This document shows, one piece after another, positions 6,357 through 14,271 of a stretch of 19,151 nucleotides of DNA. This DNA comes from RGIG1828 sp045654685 (GTDB lineage Bacteria > Bacillota > Clostridia > UMGS1810), in NCBI GenBank assembly GCA_045654685.1, contig JAZONV010000117.1, positions 1 through 19,151 on the forward strand. The letters run 5' to 3'. A program made the translations under genes and the position numbers. Position 1 is the first letter of the stretch; every line of letters starts with the position of its first letter. The notes beneath the pieces were generated by a model. The model made no database searches, was not told the DNA's origin, and saw only the letters and a list, made by a program, of their open reading frames with translations.

Positions 6357-7400
6357 ATGAAAAAATATTTCGAAGTATACAAGACCCTAAAAAACAAAAT
6401 CATATCAGGTGAATATCCTTGCGATTATAAACTTCCGTCAAAAAGAACTTTGGCGGATATTTCCGGATGCAGCGTTATAACCATAGAAAAAGCCTATGGC
6501 ATGCTCCTTGATGAAGGATATATAATATCAAGAGAAAGAAGCGGATATTTTGTATGCAAAATTGACGGCTTATTTGAAAACAAAGGTATGACTCCTCATG
6601 AAAAATTAAGATATGTCAAAGATGAGCTTCCTGCAACAGGTTCCGATTTTGAATACTCTCTATGGTTTAAGACAACCAGAAAGGTTATTTCGGAATATGG
6701 AGAAAAACTGTTTGTAAAATCACCAAACAAAGGTTGTGCAATTCTCAGAAATGCAATTGCCGATTATCTCTTGAGATACAGAGGAATGAGAGCAGAGCCT
6801 GAAAGGATCATCATAGGTTCGGGTGCTGAACAATTATATCAGAATGTTGTTCAGATTCTTGGAAGAGACAGAATTTACGGAATTGAAAATCCATGCTACG
6901 AACAGATTGAAGCTGTATATAACGCTGAAGGGGCGAAAGTCGTTAAACTCCAAATGGGCAAAGAAGGCATTGAAGATAAAAAAATACATGATGCAGATGT
7001 TTTGCATGTCACTCCATTCCACAGTTATCCCACAGGGGTTACAACTTCCATATCAAAAAGATATGAATACCTTAAGTGGGCGACCAAGGGAAAATATATC
7101 ATTGAAGATGATTTTGATTCAGAATTTTTCATGCCCGGTCAGCCAATTGAATCTCTTTATTCTCTCGATTCTCATTCAACTGTTATATACATCAACACAT
7201 TTTCAAAAAGCATATCCCCTGCGATGCGTATGGGGTATATGATTCTTCCACAAGAACTGATACAAGAATACGAATTGAAGCTTGGTAACTTTTCATGTAC
7301 AGTTCCGGTTATGGAACAATATATACTTGCAGAATTCATCAAAAGCGGCAACTTCGAAAGACACCTTAACAAAGTGAGAAGGAAAATGAAACAAAATTAA
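6357..7400 (+). CDS. MocR/PdxR-type GntR regulator with aminotransferase-like domain, C-terminally truncated
   Basis: A 347-aa protein with an N-terminal GntR winged helix (about 5-67) fused to a fold-type I aminotransferase domain. The PLP site is kept: EDDFDSEF (240-247) and TFSKSISPAMRMGY with Lys284 as the Schiff-base lysine. Family members are usually about 450-480 aa. This one stops at SGNFERHLNKVRRKMKQN, the point where others enter the C-terminal small domain, so roughly 100 residues are missing. Only a few bases separate the stop from a terminator, so the missing part is not present in another frame and was probably deleted. It is divergent from the pyridoxal kinase gene, supporting a role as PLP sensor of B6 salvage (inference). 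It may still bind DNA and PLP, or may be decaying. Confidence 0.85.
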   Translation: MKKYFEVYKTLKNKIISGEYPCDYKLPSKRTLADISGCSVITIEKAYGMLLDEGYIISRERSGYFVCKIDGLFENKGMTPHEKLRYVKDELPATGSDFEYSLWFKTTRKVISEYGEKLFVKSPNKGCAILRNAIADYLLRYRGMRAEPERIIIGSGAEQLYQNVVQILGRDRIYGIENPCYEQIEAVYNAEGAKVVKLQMGKEGIEDKKIHDADVLHVTPFHSYPTGVTTSISKRYEYLKWATKGKYIIEDDFDSEFFMPGQPIESLYSLDSHSTVIYINTFSKSISPAMRMGYMILPQELIQEYELKLGNFSCTVPVMEQYILAEFIKSGNFERHLNKVRRKMKQN

Positions 7401-7404
7401 ATGT

Positions 7405-7450
7405 TAAAGGCGTATCCCGATATGTTTTGATTATCGGAATACGCCTTATT
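7405..7450. terminator. Strong bidirectional terminator
   Basis: AAGGCGTAT (7407-7415) pairs with ATACGCCTT (7439-7447), then continues after one mismatch as CCGATA (7417-7422) / TATCGG (7432-7437). It ends both the truncated regulator gene and the murT operon, whose last stop codon is at 7454. Confidence 0.88.
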
Positions 7451-7453
7451 ATT

Positions 7454-9061
7454 TTAAAATTCAAAACACATTGAACCTTTTATTGGTTTTACAACTATTG
7501 CACCATTAGTATAATTATTTGGTTCATAATATTCTTTTTGCAAAAATTCAAGCACATCATTTTCAGAATCTTTTCTGCACAAAATCATTATGCATCCGCC
7601 AAGCCCTGCACCTGATATTTGAGCCCCAAGCACTCCCTTCTCGCGAAGGACTTTGTCGATAAGCACGTCAATTTCAGTAACAGAGCAAGCATATCCGCCG
7701 CCTTGCTTGTAAAGAAGTGAATCAGAATCGCCGTTTTTGCTTTGTTCTGTCAAAAGAGCCAGTTTATCATCAGTCAAAAGATAGTCATAGTCTACTACGC
7801 CATCATCTGTAAGAGATGATACTCTGTCACCGTTGTGACTGATATTCATAACTTCTGCAAAATCTTCTATATGACCTTCGGACAAGAGAACCGAAGATTT
7901 TCTGCTTCTCTCACATTCGGTTATGCCGTAGAATAGTGCTGATCTCAAGTTATATTTCTCAGGAGATTTGTGGGATGAAATTATCCTTTTCACTTTGTCG
8001 TGATATTGTGAAGGAATTTCAGAAAAAAGTTCTTCAGGTTTAATGAAAAGCGGGATATCCGAAAGCATCTGATATATTTCATATTCACTAACCCCCAACC
8101 TTTGAGGATTTATGTCACGAAGATGATGGATTTTGTCTTTGAATTCGGGATGGTTTCTTAAAAAAAGCATAACTCCAAACTCATATGATGCCACCATCTG
8201 ATTGAATTTATCTTTTGCTCCCTCACTCTTTTTGGCTTCTATAAACGAATTTGCAACAATAACTGAATATTCATCGGGAATAACTACCGACTTCAATGGT
8301 TTTATGGGTTCAAATTCTATGGGAGTAATTGAACCGAGTTCGCCGCATTTTATGGCTCCGTGATCCCCTGCTCCGCCTCTTGAACCTACATACCATTCAC
8401 TCTGTCAGCATAATGATATAAACCGGGTTTTTTCTATTTCAAACTCATTCATTGAACATACAAGTTCCGAAGTTGCTACAACAATACTTGATGAGGATGA
8501 AACCCCGCCTGCCACAGGAACAGTACCCAAACACATTATGTTCATACCGCATAATGATTTTGAAAACTCAAAACCAAATTTGAGACATGCTCCTTTTACA
8601 TAGTTACTCCAATGACCCTTATTGGAATTTACTCTTTCTTTGATACATGAATCATCAATATAGTCAATCCACGTGTCGGCTTCAGACTGTCTCATTTCAT
8701 CGCCGACAGAAAACTCATAATCAGAGAATTTTGAATCAACATTTGAAATGGAAACAATATCGTCATTCCTTTTTGATGCAACCATAATTGTTTCTTTATG
8801 TATGGCTATGGGATTTATATTGCCTCCCCTGTGTTCAACATGTCTGCCCATAAGATTTACTCTGCCGGGAGCACGAGAAATTATTACGTCATTATCTCCA
8901 TATCTTTTTATAAATTCAGAAAGTACAGTTATGTATTCGTTTGTTTTTACGCTTATAAGCTCATCATCTGTTCCATAAATTATACGCAATTGGTTCATAA
9001 GCTCCGCATTATTGTTTTTAAAACTCTCAATTATTTCTGAGGCTTTTTTAAATTTTATCAT
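7454..9061 (-). pseudogene. Galactokinase-family GHMP sugar kinase interrupted by an in-frame TGA
   Basis: A 535-codon frame with one internal stop, TGA at 8405-8407 (codon 219). Before it, codons 1-218 carry the galactokinase signature GRVNLMGRHVEHRGG (66-80) and the GHMP phosphate loop PVAGGVSSSSS (182-192). After it, the same frame continues without any shift: QSEWYVGSRGGAGDHGA, then the third GHMP motif QISGAGLGGC near residues 490-500. In relatives a Gly or similar residue is expected at the interrupted position, and GGA to TGA is one base change. TGA ends several other genes here, so general recoding is excluded. Expected role: ATP-dependent phosphorylation of a sugar at C1. It overlaps the nucleotidyltransferase gene by one base (TGATG). 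Either a recent nonsense mutation or a base-calling error; a free second start for the C-terminal half is not obvious. Confidence 0.82.
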
Positions 9062-9975
9062 CAGCGGTTTTCCTCCGAAAAGAATTTATTTATTGCTTCA
9101 AGCTCCTCGATTGTATTAAATGTATGTATGTCACTTCTTTCGCTTATCTTTACACATGACACCCTTCCACTTTGGGCGATTTTCTCTATGGTATCCGTAA
9201 AATATATTTCATTTTGTGCATTGTCGGAGCCAAGAGAAAAGATAGAACCGTTTATGGCATCTCTTTTATGAAGATATGTGGCACAGTTAACCAAACCCGA
9301 CGACAATATTTCCTCTGAAGAAAATTTATGTCCTCCTATATCCAAATAACAATCATCACACGGGTTTTTAATTTGAGATAATCGAGATTCGATTTTTGCC
9401 TTTTGCTTATCAGTAAGATTCAATTCTTCATACATTTCCAAAGCACTTCTACCGCTTTTTATCCCCTCTCTTACCATCAAAAGAAGAAGATCAACGTGTT
9501 CAACAATTCCATATATTTTCCCATTATGAACAGCAATTCTTCCACCTGTAGGATTATATTCAAGAGGTTGTGTGATTAAAGATACGTCACTATCATTTTT
9601 ATAAAAATCATCTATGAGATTTTGAAAAACTGACGAATCTATGAGTTTGTCTCCCATGACAGTCAGTATGGGACCGTCAATCCCCATCGAATTGAGAACA
9701 TTCAAAGCACACATTGCAGCATTTCCGGTTCCTTTTTGTTCTTTCTGATATGCAAAGGTAACTCCGTCTATATCTGATAAAACATTCATTACACTTTCTG
9801 CTTTACTGCCTACAACAGCAATAAATTTTTCAACGCCACATTTTTTCAGGTTTTCCACAACTCTTACAACTGCAGGTTTTCCCAATATTTCAAAACACAC
9901 TTTGTTTTTGGTTTCACAGTTCATCCTCGTGCCCTTTCCGGCACAAAGAATTATACAGTTAATATCATTTTTCAT
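9061..9975 (-). CDS. Sugar-1-phosphate nucleotidyltransferase (GlmU-type NTP transferase domain)
   Basis: A 304-aa Rossmann-like nucleotidyltransferase that should join a sugar 1-phosphate to an NTP, releasing pyrophosphate. The nucleotide-binding motif LCAGKGTRM is at 10-18. The GlmU-like uridine-binding stretch QKEQKGTGNAAMCAL is at 77-91, and VMGDKLI at 106-112 supplies the metal-binding Asp. It lacks the left-handed beta-helix acetyltransferase domain of GlmU. It starts 18 bases after gatD with GGGAGTG upstream, and its stop overlaps the start of the sugar kinase gene, so the two are translationally coupled. The pair probably forms a salvage route from free sugar to nucleotide sugar. The substrate is not visible in the sequence. 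Confidence 0.85.
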   Translation of the reverse strand: MKNDINCIILCAGKGTRMNCETKNKVCFEILGKPAVVRVVENLKKCGVEKFIAVVGSKAESVMNVLSDIDGVTFAYQKEQKGTGNAAMCALNVLNSMGIDGPILTVMGDKLIDSSVFQNLIDDFYKNDSDVSLITQPLEYNPTGGRIAVHNGKIYGIVEHVDLLLLMVREGIKSGRSALEMYEELNLTDKQKAKIESRLSQIKNPCDDCYLDIGGHKFSSEEILSSGLVNCATYLHKRDAINGSIFSLGSDNAQNEIYFTDTIEKIAQSGRVSCVKISERSDIHTFNTIEELEAINKFFSEENR

Positions 9976-9993
9976 CTGTTTTCACTCCCTGTA

Positions 9994-10701
9994 TCATTTG
10001 CCGATTTTTTGCAAAATATAATTTCTTGCATTATCTTCATATACATTATCCGTTGAAATGTCTTTATCTGTAAAATCAGATGCAGTTTTTATGATATAAT
10101 CAGTCAAATCGGGATTGAGCGGCAGAAGTGGTCCGTGAATATATGTTCCGATAAGGTTTTTGTATACTACCCCTTCAGTCTTTGTATCCGCAAATGTTCC
10201 ACTTCCTGAAATTACGGTTCCGAGAGGTTCATATTCCGAGCCGGATGAAAAACCGCCATGATTTTCAAAACCCACAATCTTTCCTTTAGTCCGGGATGAT
10301 TCAAGTACAATTTCCCCTATCATTCTGTTTTTGCTGCTTTCAAAATTTATGTTTAAAACGCCGAGACCGTCATATTTCTTCCCGTCTGCGTAAAAACTTT
10401 TTCCGAGAATTTCAAATCCGGAACATACAGCCAGAACACAGCCTCCATCTTCAACATACTTTTTGATTTTTTCACAATCGTCATTAAGACCATTGAGTGC
10501 CGCTATCTGATCTTTTTCGGAACCTCCGCCGATATAGATAATATCTGTATTTTCAAAGTCTATTTTTTCACCGGGGGAATAATCCTTCACGCATGAAGAT
10601 ATTCCCATTTTGCTCATACGGTAACAGAGAGCAGAAATGTTCCCTTTGTCTCCATACATATTAAGGATACTCGGATATATATTGGCAATGTTTATAGTCA
10701 T
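9994..10701 (-). CDS. gatD: Lipid II isoglutaminyl synthase, glutaminase subunit GatD
   Basis: A 235-aa class I glutamine amidotransferase that releases ammonia from glutamine for MurT, which amidates the alpha-carboxyl of D-Glu in lipid II. The nucleophile Cys93 lies in AVCSGFEILG and the catalytic His189 in GTYIHGPLLP. The N-terminus NIYPSILNMYGDKGN is typical of GatD. The start ATG overlaps the murT stop by 4 bases (ATGA) and has GGAGGAG upstream, so synthesis of the two subunits is coupled. Length and motifs match the family. CobQ-like amidotransferases are the nearest alternative, but the MurT partner settles it. Confidence 0.94.
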   Translation of the reverse strand: MTINIANIYPSILNMYGDKGNISALCYRMSKMGISSCVKDYSPGEKIDFENTDIIYIGGGSEKDQIAALNGLNDDCEKIKKYVEDGGCVLAVCSGFEILGKSFYADGKKYDGLGVLNINFESSKNRMIGEIVLESSRTKGKIVGFENHGGFSSGSEYEPLGTVISGSGTFADTKTEGVVYKNLIGTYIHGPLLPLNPDLTDYIIKTASDFTDKDISTDNVYEDNARNYILQKIGK

Positions 10702-12056
10702 TTTTTCTGCTCCTCCTCAGCTTGCCCCGACAAATTTTTGAGGCTTGTCTGAACATCAAATAATACTGTGTAATTTACAAGCATATAACACGTATCTTCA
10801 CCTTTTAAAATCATATTCGAAAGGCTGTCTTTGTCTGTTTCACAAACTGTGAAGTTTTCAATTCCGGCATATTTGAATCTTACTGCCAGGTCATATTTCC
10901 TTGTTCCGGAAAGATATATTTTTTCTACAGTTTCAGATTTTAATGCTTCAAAATCAATATCCCACAGCCATGATACATCTCTTCCGTCGGATGGCATATC
11001 ATTTACGGCAATGAGCACATCTTTCTTTTTCAAATCTGACATAACAGTTGAAATCGCCTGATTGAAGCCTGCAGGGTTTTTGGCAAGATTTAAGACAACT
11101 TGTTTGCCACCGATATCAAATGATTCCATTCTGCCTATCTGGGGTTTATATTCGTCAAACACTTTCTCTATGCCGTTTGTTGATTCACCTGATTCAGAAA
11201 ATGCACAGACAGAAGCAAGAATGTTGTATATGTTATAGAATCCACGATAATTGAGTGAGAGAGAGACTTGTTTTTTTCCTTCAATATCAAACTTAAGACC
11301 ATTTTCAAGACTTACATTTTTTGCATTGTAATCAAGTTCCGGTCTTTTGAACCCACAGTTTTGACAAAAATAATCACCAAGTTGACTATAGTGATTATAG
11401 TTGTAGGAAAGTTCATTTCCGCATTCAAGACAAAATCTTCCCTCTTTTGAATCAGACTGCAAAAGATTGCAATCTTCACCAACGCCATAGAAAATACACT
11501 TTCTGCCAATTGAAAGCCTTGACGATACAGGGTCATCTCCGTTTATTACCAAAAGTGTATCCTTGGTCTTGGAAAGCGCTTCATCCAAAAGTGCAAGTGT
11601 CATCTCTATTTCTCCATAACGGTCAAGCTGGTCTCTGAAAAGATTGGTTATTACTACCATATCAGGATTTACGTGAGGAACAACTCTTCTCAGGCTTGCT
11701 TCGTCACATTCTATTGTCGCACAATCTGCTTTAAGATTTGCAAAGACAGATGCACTGTCAATAAATGCACAGGCAACACCGGGGAGCATGTTCGCACCTA
11801 CATTATTGCAAACAACTCTTTTGCCTTTGGACTTAAAGAGAGAATATATGAGGTTATTTGTTGTTGTCTTACCGTTTGTTCCGCATACCATAATTACAGG
11901 ACCTTTAAGCTGCGATGACAAATCCTTCAATATGGTCGGCGATATTTTCATTGCAATGCTTCCGGGGCCTGACGAGCCTTTTTTTCCAAGAATTTTGCTT
12001 ACAAAAATCAATAGCTTACATACGATTACTGCTATTATGTTTCTGATTCTTTTCAT
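10698..12056 (-). CDS. murT: Lipid II isoglutaminyl synthase, Mur-ligase subunit MurT
   Basis: A 452-aa ATP-dependent amide ligase that works with GatD at the inner face of the membrane. Residues about 8-25 are hydrophobic and may anchor it. The ATP-binding loop CGTNGKTTT is at 58-66. A Cys4 zinc ribbon characteristic of MurT is formed by Cys209/Cys212 and Cys231/Cys234. The C-terminal block has LNLAKNPAGFNQ and DGRDVSWLWD, with Asp350 close to the position of the catalytic Asp reported in the pneumococcal enzyme. The start at 12056 is preferred because AAAAGGA lies 9 bases upstream; an ATG at 12065 abuts that site. It heads the operon murT-gatD-nucleotidyltransferase-sugar kinase, driven by the promoter at 12111-12139. 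Confidence 0.94.
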   Translation of the reverse strand: MKRIRNIIAVIVCKLLIFVSKILGKKGSSGPGSIAMKISPTILKDLSSQLKGPVIMVCGTNGKTTTNNLIYSLFKSKGKRVVCNNVGANMLPGVACAFIDSASVFANLKADCATIECDEASLRRVVPHVNPDMVVITNLFRDQLDRYGEIEMTLALLDEALSKTKDTLLVINGDDPVSSRLSIGRKCIFYGVGEDCNLLQSDSKEGRFCLECGNELSYNYNHYSQLGDYFCQNCGFKRPELDYNAKNVSLENGLKFDIEGKKQVSLSLNYRGFYNIYNILASVCAFSESGESTNGIEKVFDEYKPQIGRMESFDIGGKQVVLNLAKNPAGFNQAISTVMSDLKKKDVLIAVNDMPSDGRDVSWLWDIDFEALKSETVEKIYLSGTRKYDLAVRFKYAGIENFTVCETDKDSLSNMILKGEDTCYMLVNYTVLFDVQTSLKNLSGQAEEEQKK

Positions 12057-12110
12057 ATTTATCATTCCTTTTCATAAGGTGCACACATTTCCAAAATACA
12101 ATTTATATTT

Positions 12111-12139
12111 ATTATATACCAAACCCGAATTTATTTCAA
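12111..12139 (-). promoter_or_regulatory. Promoter of the murT operon
   Basis: Minus strand TTGAAA (12134-12139), a 17-base spacer and a perfect TATAAT (12111-12116). Transcription would begin near 12104, leaving a leader of about 48 nt before the murT ATG. Confidence 0.75.
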
Positions 12140-12145
12140 TGATTT

Positions 12146-12174
12146 TTTATATTTATTGTTAAATCGGTTATAAA
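12146..12174 (+). promoter_or_regulatory. Candidate promoter of the propeller-like/DUF4397 gene pair
   Basis: TTTATA (12146-12151), a 17-base spacer and TATAAA (12169-12174). Acceptable but not strong. The start would be near 12181, about 36 bases before the coding region. It is back to back with the murT promoter. Confidence 0.4.
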
Positions 12175-12216
12175 ATTCTTTCATTTAAAATATTATTAAT
12201 TATCGAGCATTAAGGG

Positions 12217-13518
12217 GTGATTAAGATAGACCTGATTATAAATTCCGAAAATGTTTTTTCGAGATTTTTTACGGATGAAAAATCAAATTTTGTTATGTCA
12301 TCCTCTGAAAAACAAAATATTCTTATTTCAGGAAATGCCGGATATGAATTTGACGGAATATGTGATGAGGAGGGTAATTTTCACTTTCTTCTTCAGGATA
12401 ACGAAGGCAATCTCCTGTATATAAGATATGATAAGAAAGTTTGGAAGAAATATAATCTTCTCTCATCCAAAGAAAAAAAGGCGAGTATTTCAAAAATTAT
12501 CCTGACATCTCACAAAAACATGTTGTGTGCTTTCTATATCATAGAACATAATGGCAGGAACATGCTCATAAAGCATGTTTTCAACAAAGATAATCTGACT
12601 ATTACTCCATCTGTCATAGGACTTCTTGATTTCAGAAAAGATTATTGTGTGTGTACACATCCTGACAGCACAACTCATATCTATTACAGAAACGAAAAAG
12701 GAAAAAGATGCGAATGTGTTTTAGATAATAATTTTTCCCGTGTATCTGATGTTGAATCCGACTCAAATGACAATATATATGTGATGAAAGTTGTGTGCAA
12801 CCAAACGTCTACTGTCACAGTTTCAATTTGTGCAAGGAAAAATTATACGGCACTCATTTTCAAATCAGGCAACAGCGAAAAAATTATTACTTTCGGCATT
12901 TCCAAAAACGCCCATCTTTCTGTATATGCATACAAAGAAAGAATCAGCATTTTTTGGGATGAAGGTAATATGATTATGCACTCTGAAAGCAAAAATCACG
13001 GAAAGGACTTTTCAAAGCCAAGTTTATATACATCTGACGGCAATTTTAAAAAACTAAGAAACAAAGGTTTGATGGTTGGAACATATCAAAGCGAATATAT
13101 ATGTACAACGAATCATATAAGTCATTTTTCAAAACCTGCTCAAAAATGCATAAGTAATAATATTGATAAAGGAGTGACCCAACAAGTGAACAGCAGTAAT
13201 AATATATACAAAGATTTTGATTCTTCCGAATTTTTGAGAAAGCTTTCGCAAATTGAAAAAGAAACAGAAAAAATCGGAATCGGCATTGATAAAATATGCA
13301 TATTCCTCGACAAACTTGTGCAATTTAAAAAGGATAGCGAAAATCCTTTACACAGTTTTGCTACACCGGAAAGAATAGGCGACAAAGACAACATCGGAGA
13401 CAGAAATGAGGATAATATAAAACTTTTTGAAAATATGTCGATTGAAGATGCAATAGAAAACAAAGACAGAATCAGTACTTTTCAGGTAAAGGAGCCGGAA
13501 GATGAACACACAGTATGA
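12217..13518 (+). CDS. Unknown protein: beta-propeller-like N-terminal domain and C-terminal coiled coil
   Basis: About 430 aa, function not recognised. Residues 1-290 are beta-rich, with loosely repeated strands such as FHFLLQDNEGNLLYIRY, THIYYRNEKGKRCECVL and ISIFWDEGNMIMHSESKN, suggesting propeller blades; HGKDFSKP resembles a BNR-type turn. Residues about 325-375 form a likely amphipathic coiled coil (LRKLSQIEKETEKIGIGIDK onward), then an acidic tail. No signal peptide or membrane helix is seen. The start is uncertain: GTG at 12217 lies inside the best ribosome binding site, GGGGTGA (12214-12220). A start 5 bases after it would be ATA at 12226. The 3' end overlaps the next gene by 17 bases. 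Structural comments are by eye only. Confidence 0.72.
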   Translation: MIKIDLIINSENVFSRFFTDEKSNFVMSSSEKQNILISGNAGYEFDGICDEEGNFHFLLQDNEGNLLYIRYDKKVWKKYNLLSSKEKKASISKIILTSHKNMLCAFYIIEHNGRNMLIKHVFNKDNLTITPSVIGLLDFRKDYCVCTHPDSTTHIYYRNEKGKRCECVLDNNFSRVSDVESDSNDNIYVMKVVCNQTSTVTVSICARKNYTALIFKSGNSEKIITFGISKNAHLSVYAYKERISIFWDEGNMIMHSESKNHGKDFSKPSLYTSDGNFKKLRNKGLMVGTYQSEYICTTNHISHFSKPAQKCISNNIDKGVTQQVNSSNNIYKDFDSSEFLRKLSQIEKETEKIGIGIDKICIFLDKLVQFKKDSENPLHSFATPERIGDKDNIGDRNEDNIKLFENMSIEDAIENKDRISTFQVKEPEDEHTV

Positions 13519-14125
13519 TGTAGGTCTGTTATATCCATACATACGGATAATTAATGCAACCACAAACTATGAACCAATGGTATATAAATTCAACACTATT
13601 GTTGTTTCAAAATCTGTTCCCGGTCATATGTCTGAATATATGAAATGCCAAAGGGGACCCACGACTTTTAAAGTGATGGAACACAACTGTGAATTTGCAG
13701 ATGCATCAATGGGCATAAACATAGAAGTTGGAAAGGTGTATGACATTTGTATTTTGGGTGAGAAAGGAAACATCTCACTTTTTGTAATTGAAGATAATAT
13801 GTCAAAGAAAAATCTTTCCTACGGACATTTAAGAATTTGTAATTTATTAAAAAAAGACCACAACCCCTCTTTTTTTGCAAATGGCAAATGCTTTGCATCT
13901 GACTTTTCATATCTTGATGTCTCCCCATATCTTGAATTTTCTCCGGACGAATATGAATTTTCAATGGGAAATATTGATTCTTCCGACAAAGTAGCCCTCG
14001 GAACATTTAAGATGAAACCGGGTAAATATAATTCCATTTTTATAATTCCTTCCGACCAAAGCAGCAATTCTGCAGGTTGTATATTTACAGTTGATGCAGG
14101 AAGCAGTTCGGGATTTTATCTGTAA
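13502..14125 (+). CDS. DUF4397-like domain protein
   Basis: A 207-aa protein that reads as two related beta-sandwich halves. The first (about 12-100) has VGLLYPYIRIINATTNYEP, then VPGHMSEYMKCQRGPTTFKV and the family-like VGKVYDICILGEKGN followed by LFVIEDN. The second (about 108-207) repeats the plan, with YGHLRICNLLKKDHNP, VSPYLEFSPDEYEFSM and MKPGKYNSIFII. These features fit the DUF4397 family, whose function is unknown. No secretion signal is visible, so it is probably cytosolic or carried by a partner. AAAGGAG lies 7 bases before the ATG, inside the end of the propeller-like gene, so the two are co-translated and probably act together (inference). A strong terminator follows. Confidence 0.75.
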   Translation: MNTQYDVGLLYPYIRIINATTNYEPMVYKFNTIVVSKSVPGHMSEYMKCQRGPTTFKVMEHNCEFADASMGINIEVGKVYDICILGEKGNISLFVIEDNMSKKNLSYGHLRICNLLKKDHNPSFFANGKCFASDFSYLDVSPYLEFSPDEYEFSMGNIDSSDKVALGTFKMKPGKYNSIFIIPSDQSSNSAGCIFTVDAGSSSGFYL

Positions 14126-14129
14126 CATT

Positions 14130-14178
14130 AAAAGAGGATGTAAAAAATTCATTTGAATTTTTTTACATCCTCTTTTTT
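14130..14178 (+). terminator. Terminator of the propeller-like/DUF4397 pair
   Basis: A 20-base stem beginning AAAGAGGATG at 14131 and ending TTC at 14150 pairs with 14155-14175 (one bulge) around a 4-base loop, followed by more T. Exceptionally long and nearly perfect. Confidence 0.9.
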
Positions 14179-14250
14179 ACTGTATAGGAATTTGCGCAGT
14201 ATTTTGCTTTCGAGATGAGATGTATATCAAATTATGCTCGCGACTTGGGT

Positions 14251-14271
14251 GCAGGCTCAGCCTGCTTTTTT
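14251..14271 (+). terminator. Second plus-oriented terminator-like hairpin
   Basis: GCAGG (14251-14255) and CCTGC (14261-14265) around loop CTCAG, extendable to GCAGGCT/AGCCTGC, followed by TTTTTT (14266-14271). It points rightwards. The T run overlaps the stop codon of the minus-strand Nif3-family gene. It may be a back-up terminator. The stretch 14180-14250 between the two hairpins shows nothing else I can support. Confidence 0.5.

Noticed and set aside
8396..8470. Selenocysteine insertion at the TGA of the sugar kinase
   Set aside because: No convincing bacterial SECIS hairpin follows the TGA (only a 4-base TGAA/TTCA stem), and the position is not a catalytic residue in the GHMP fold.
7454..9061. 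Two separate small kinase genes
   Set aside because: The two halves are in one frame, joined by 36 sense codons after the TGA that encode conserved kinase sequence; neither half alone holds all GHMP motifs.
12791..13563. Open frames on both strands overlapping the propeller-like gene
   Set aside because: They lack ribosome binding sites, their composition is typical of shadows, and the sense frame is continuous with an overlapping downstream gene.
14180..14250. Possible tRNA or small RNA fragment between the two plus-oriented hairpins
   Set aside because: No cloverleaf, no conserved T-loop sequence and no promoter could be found.
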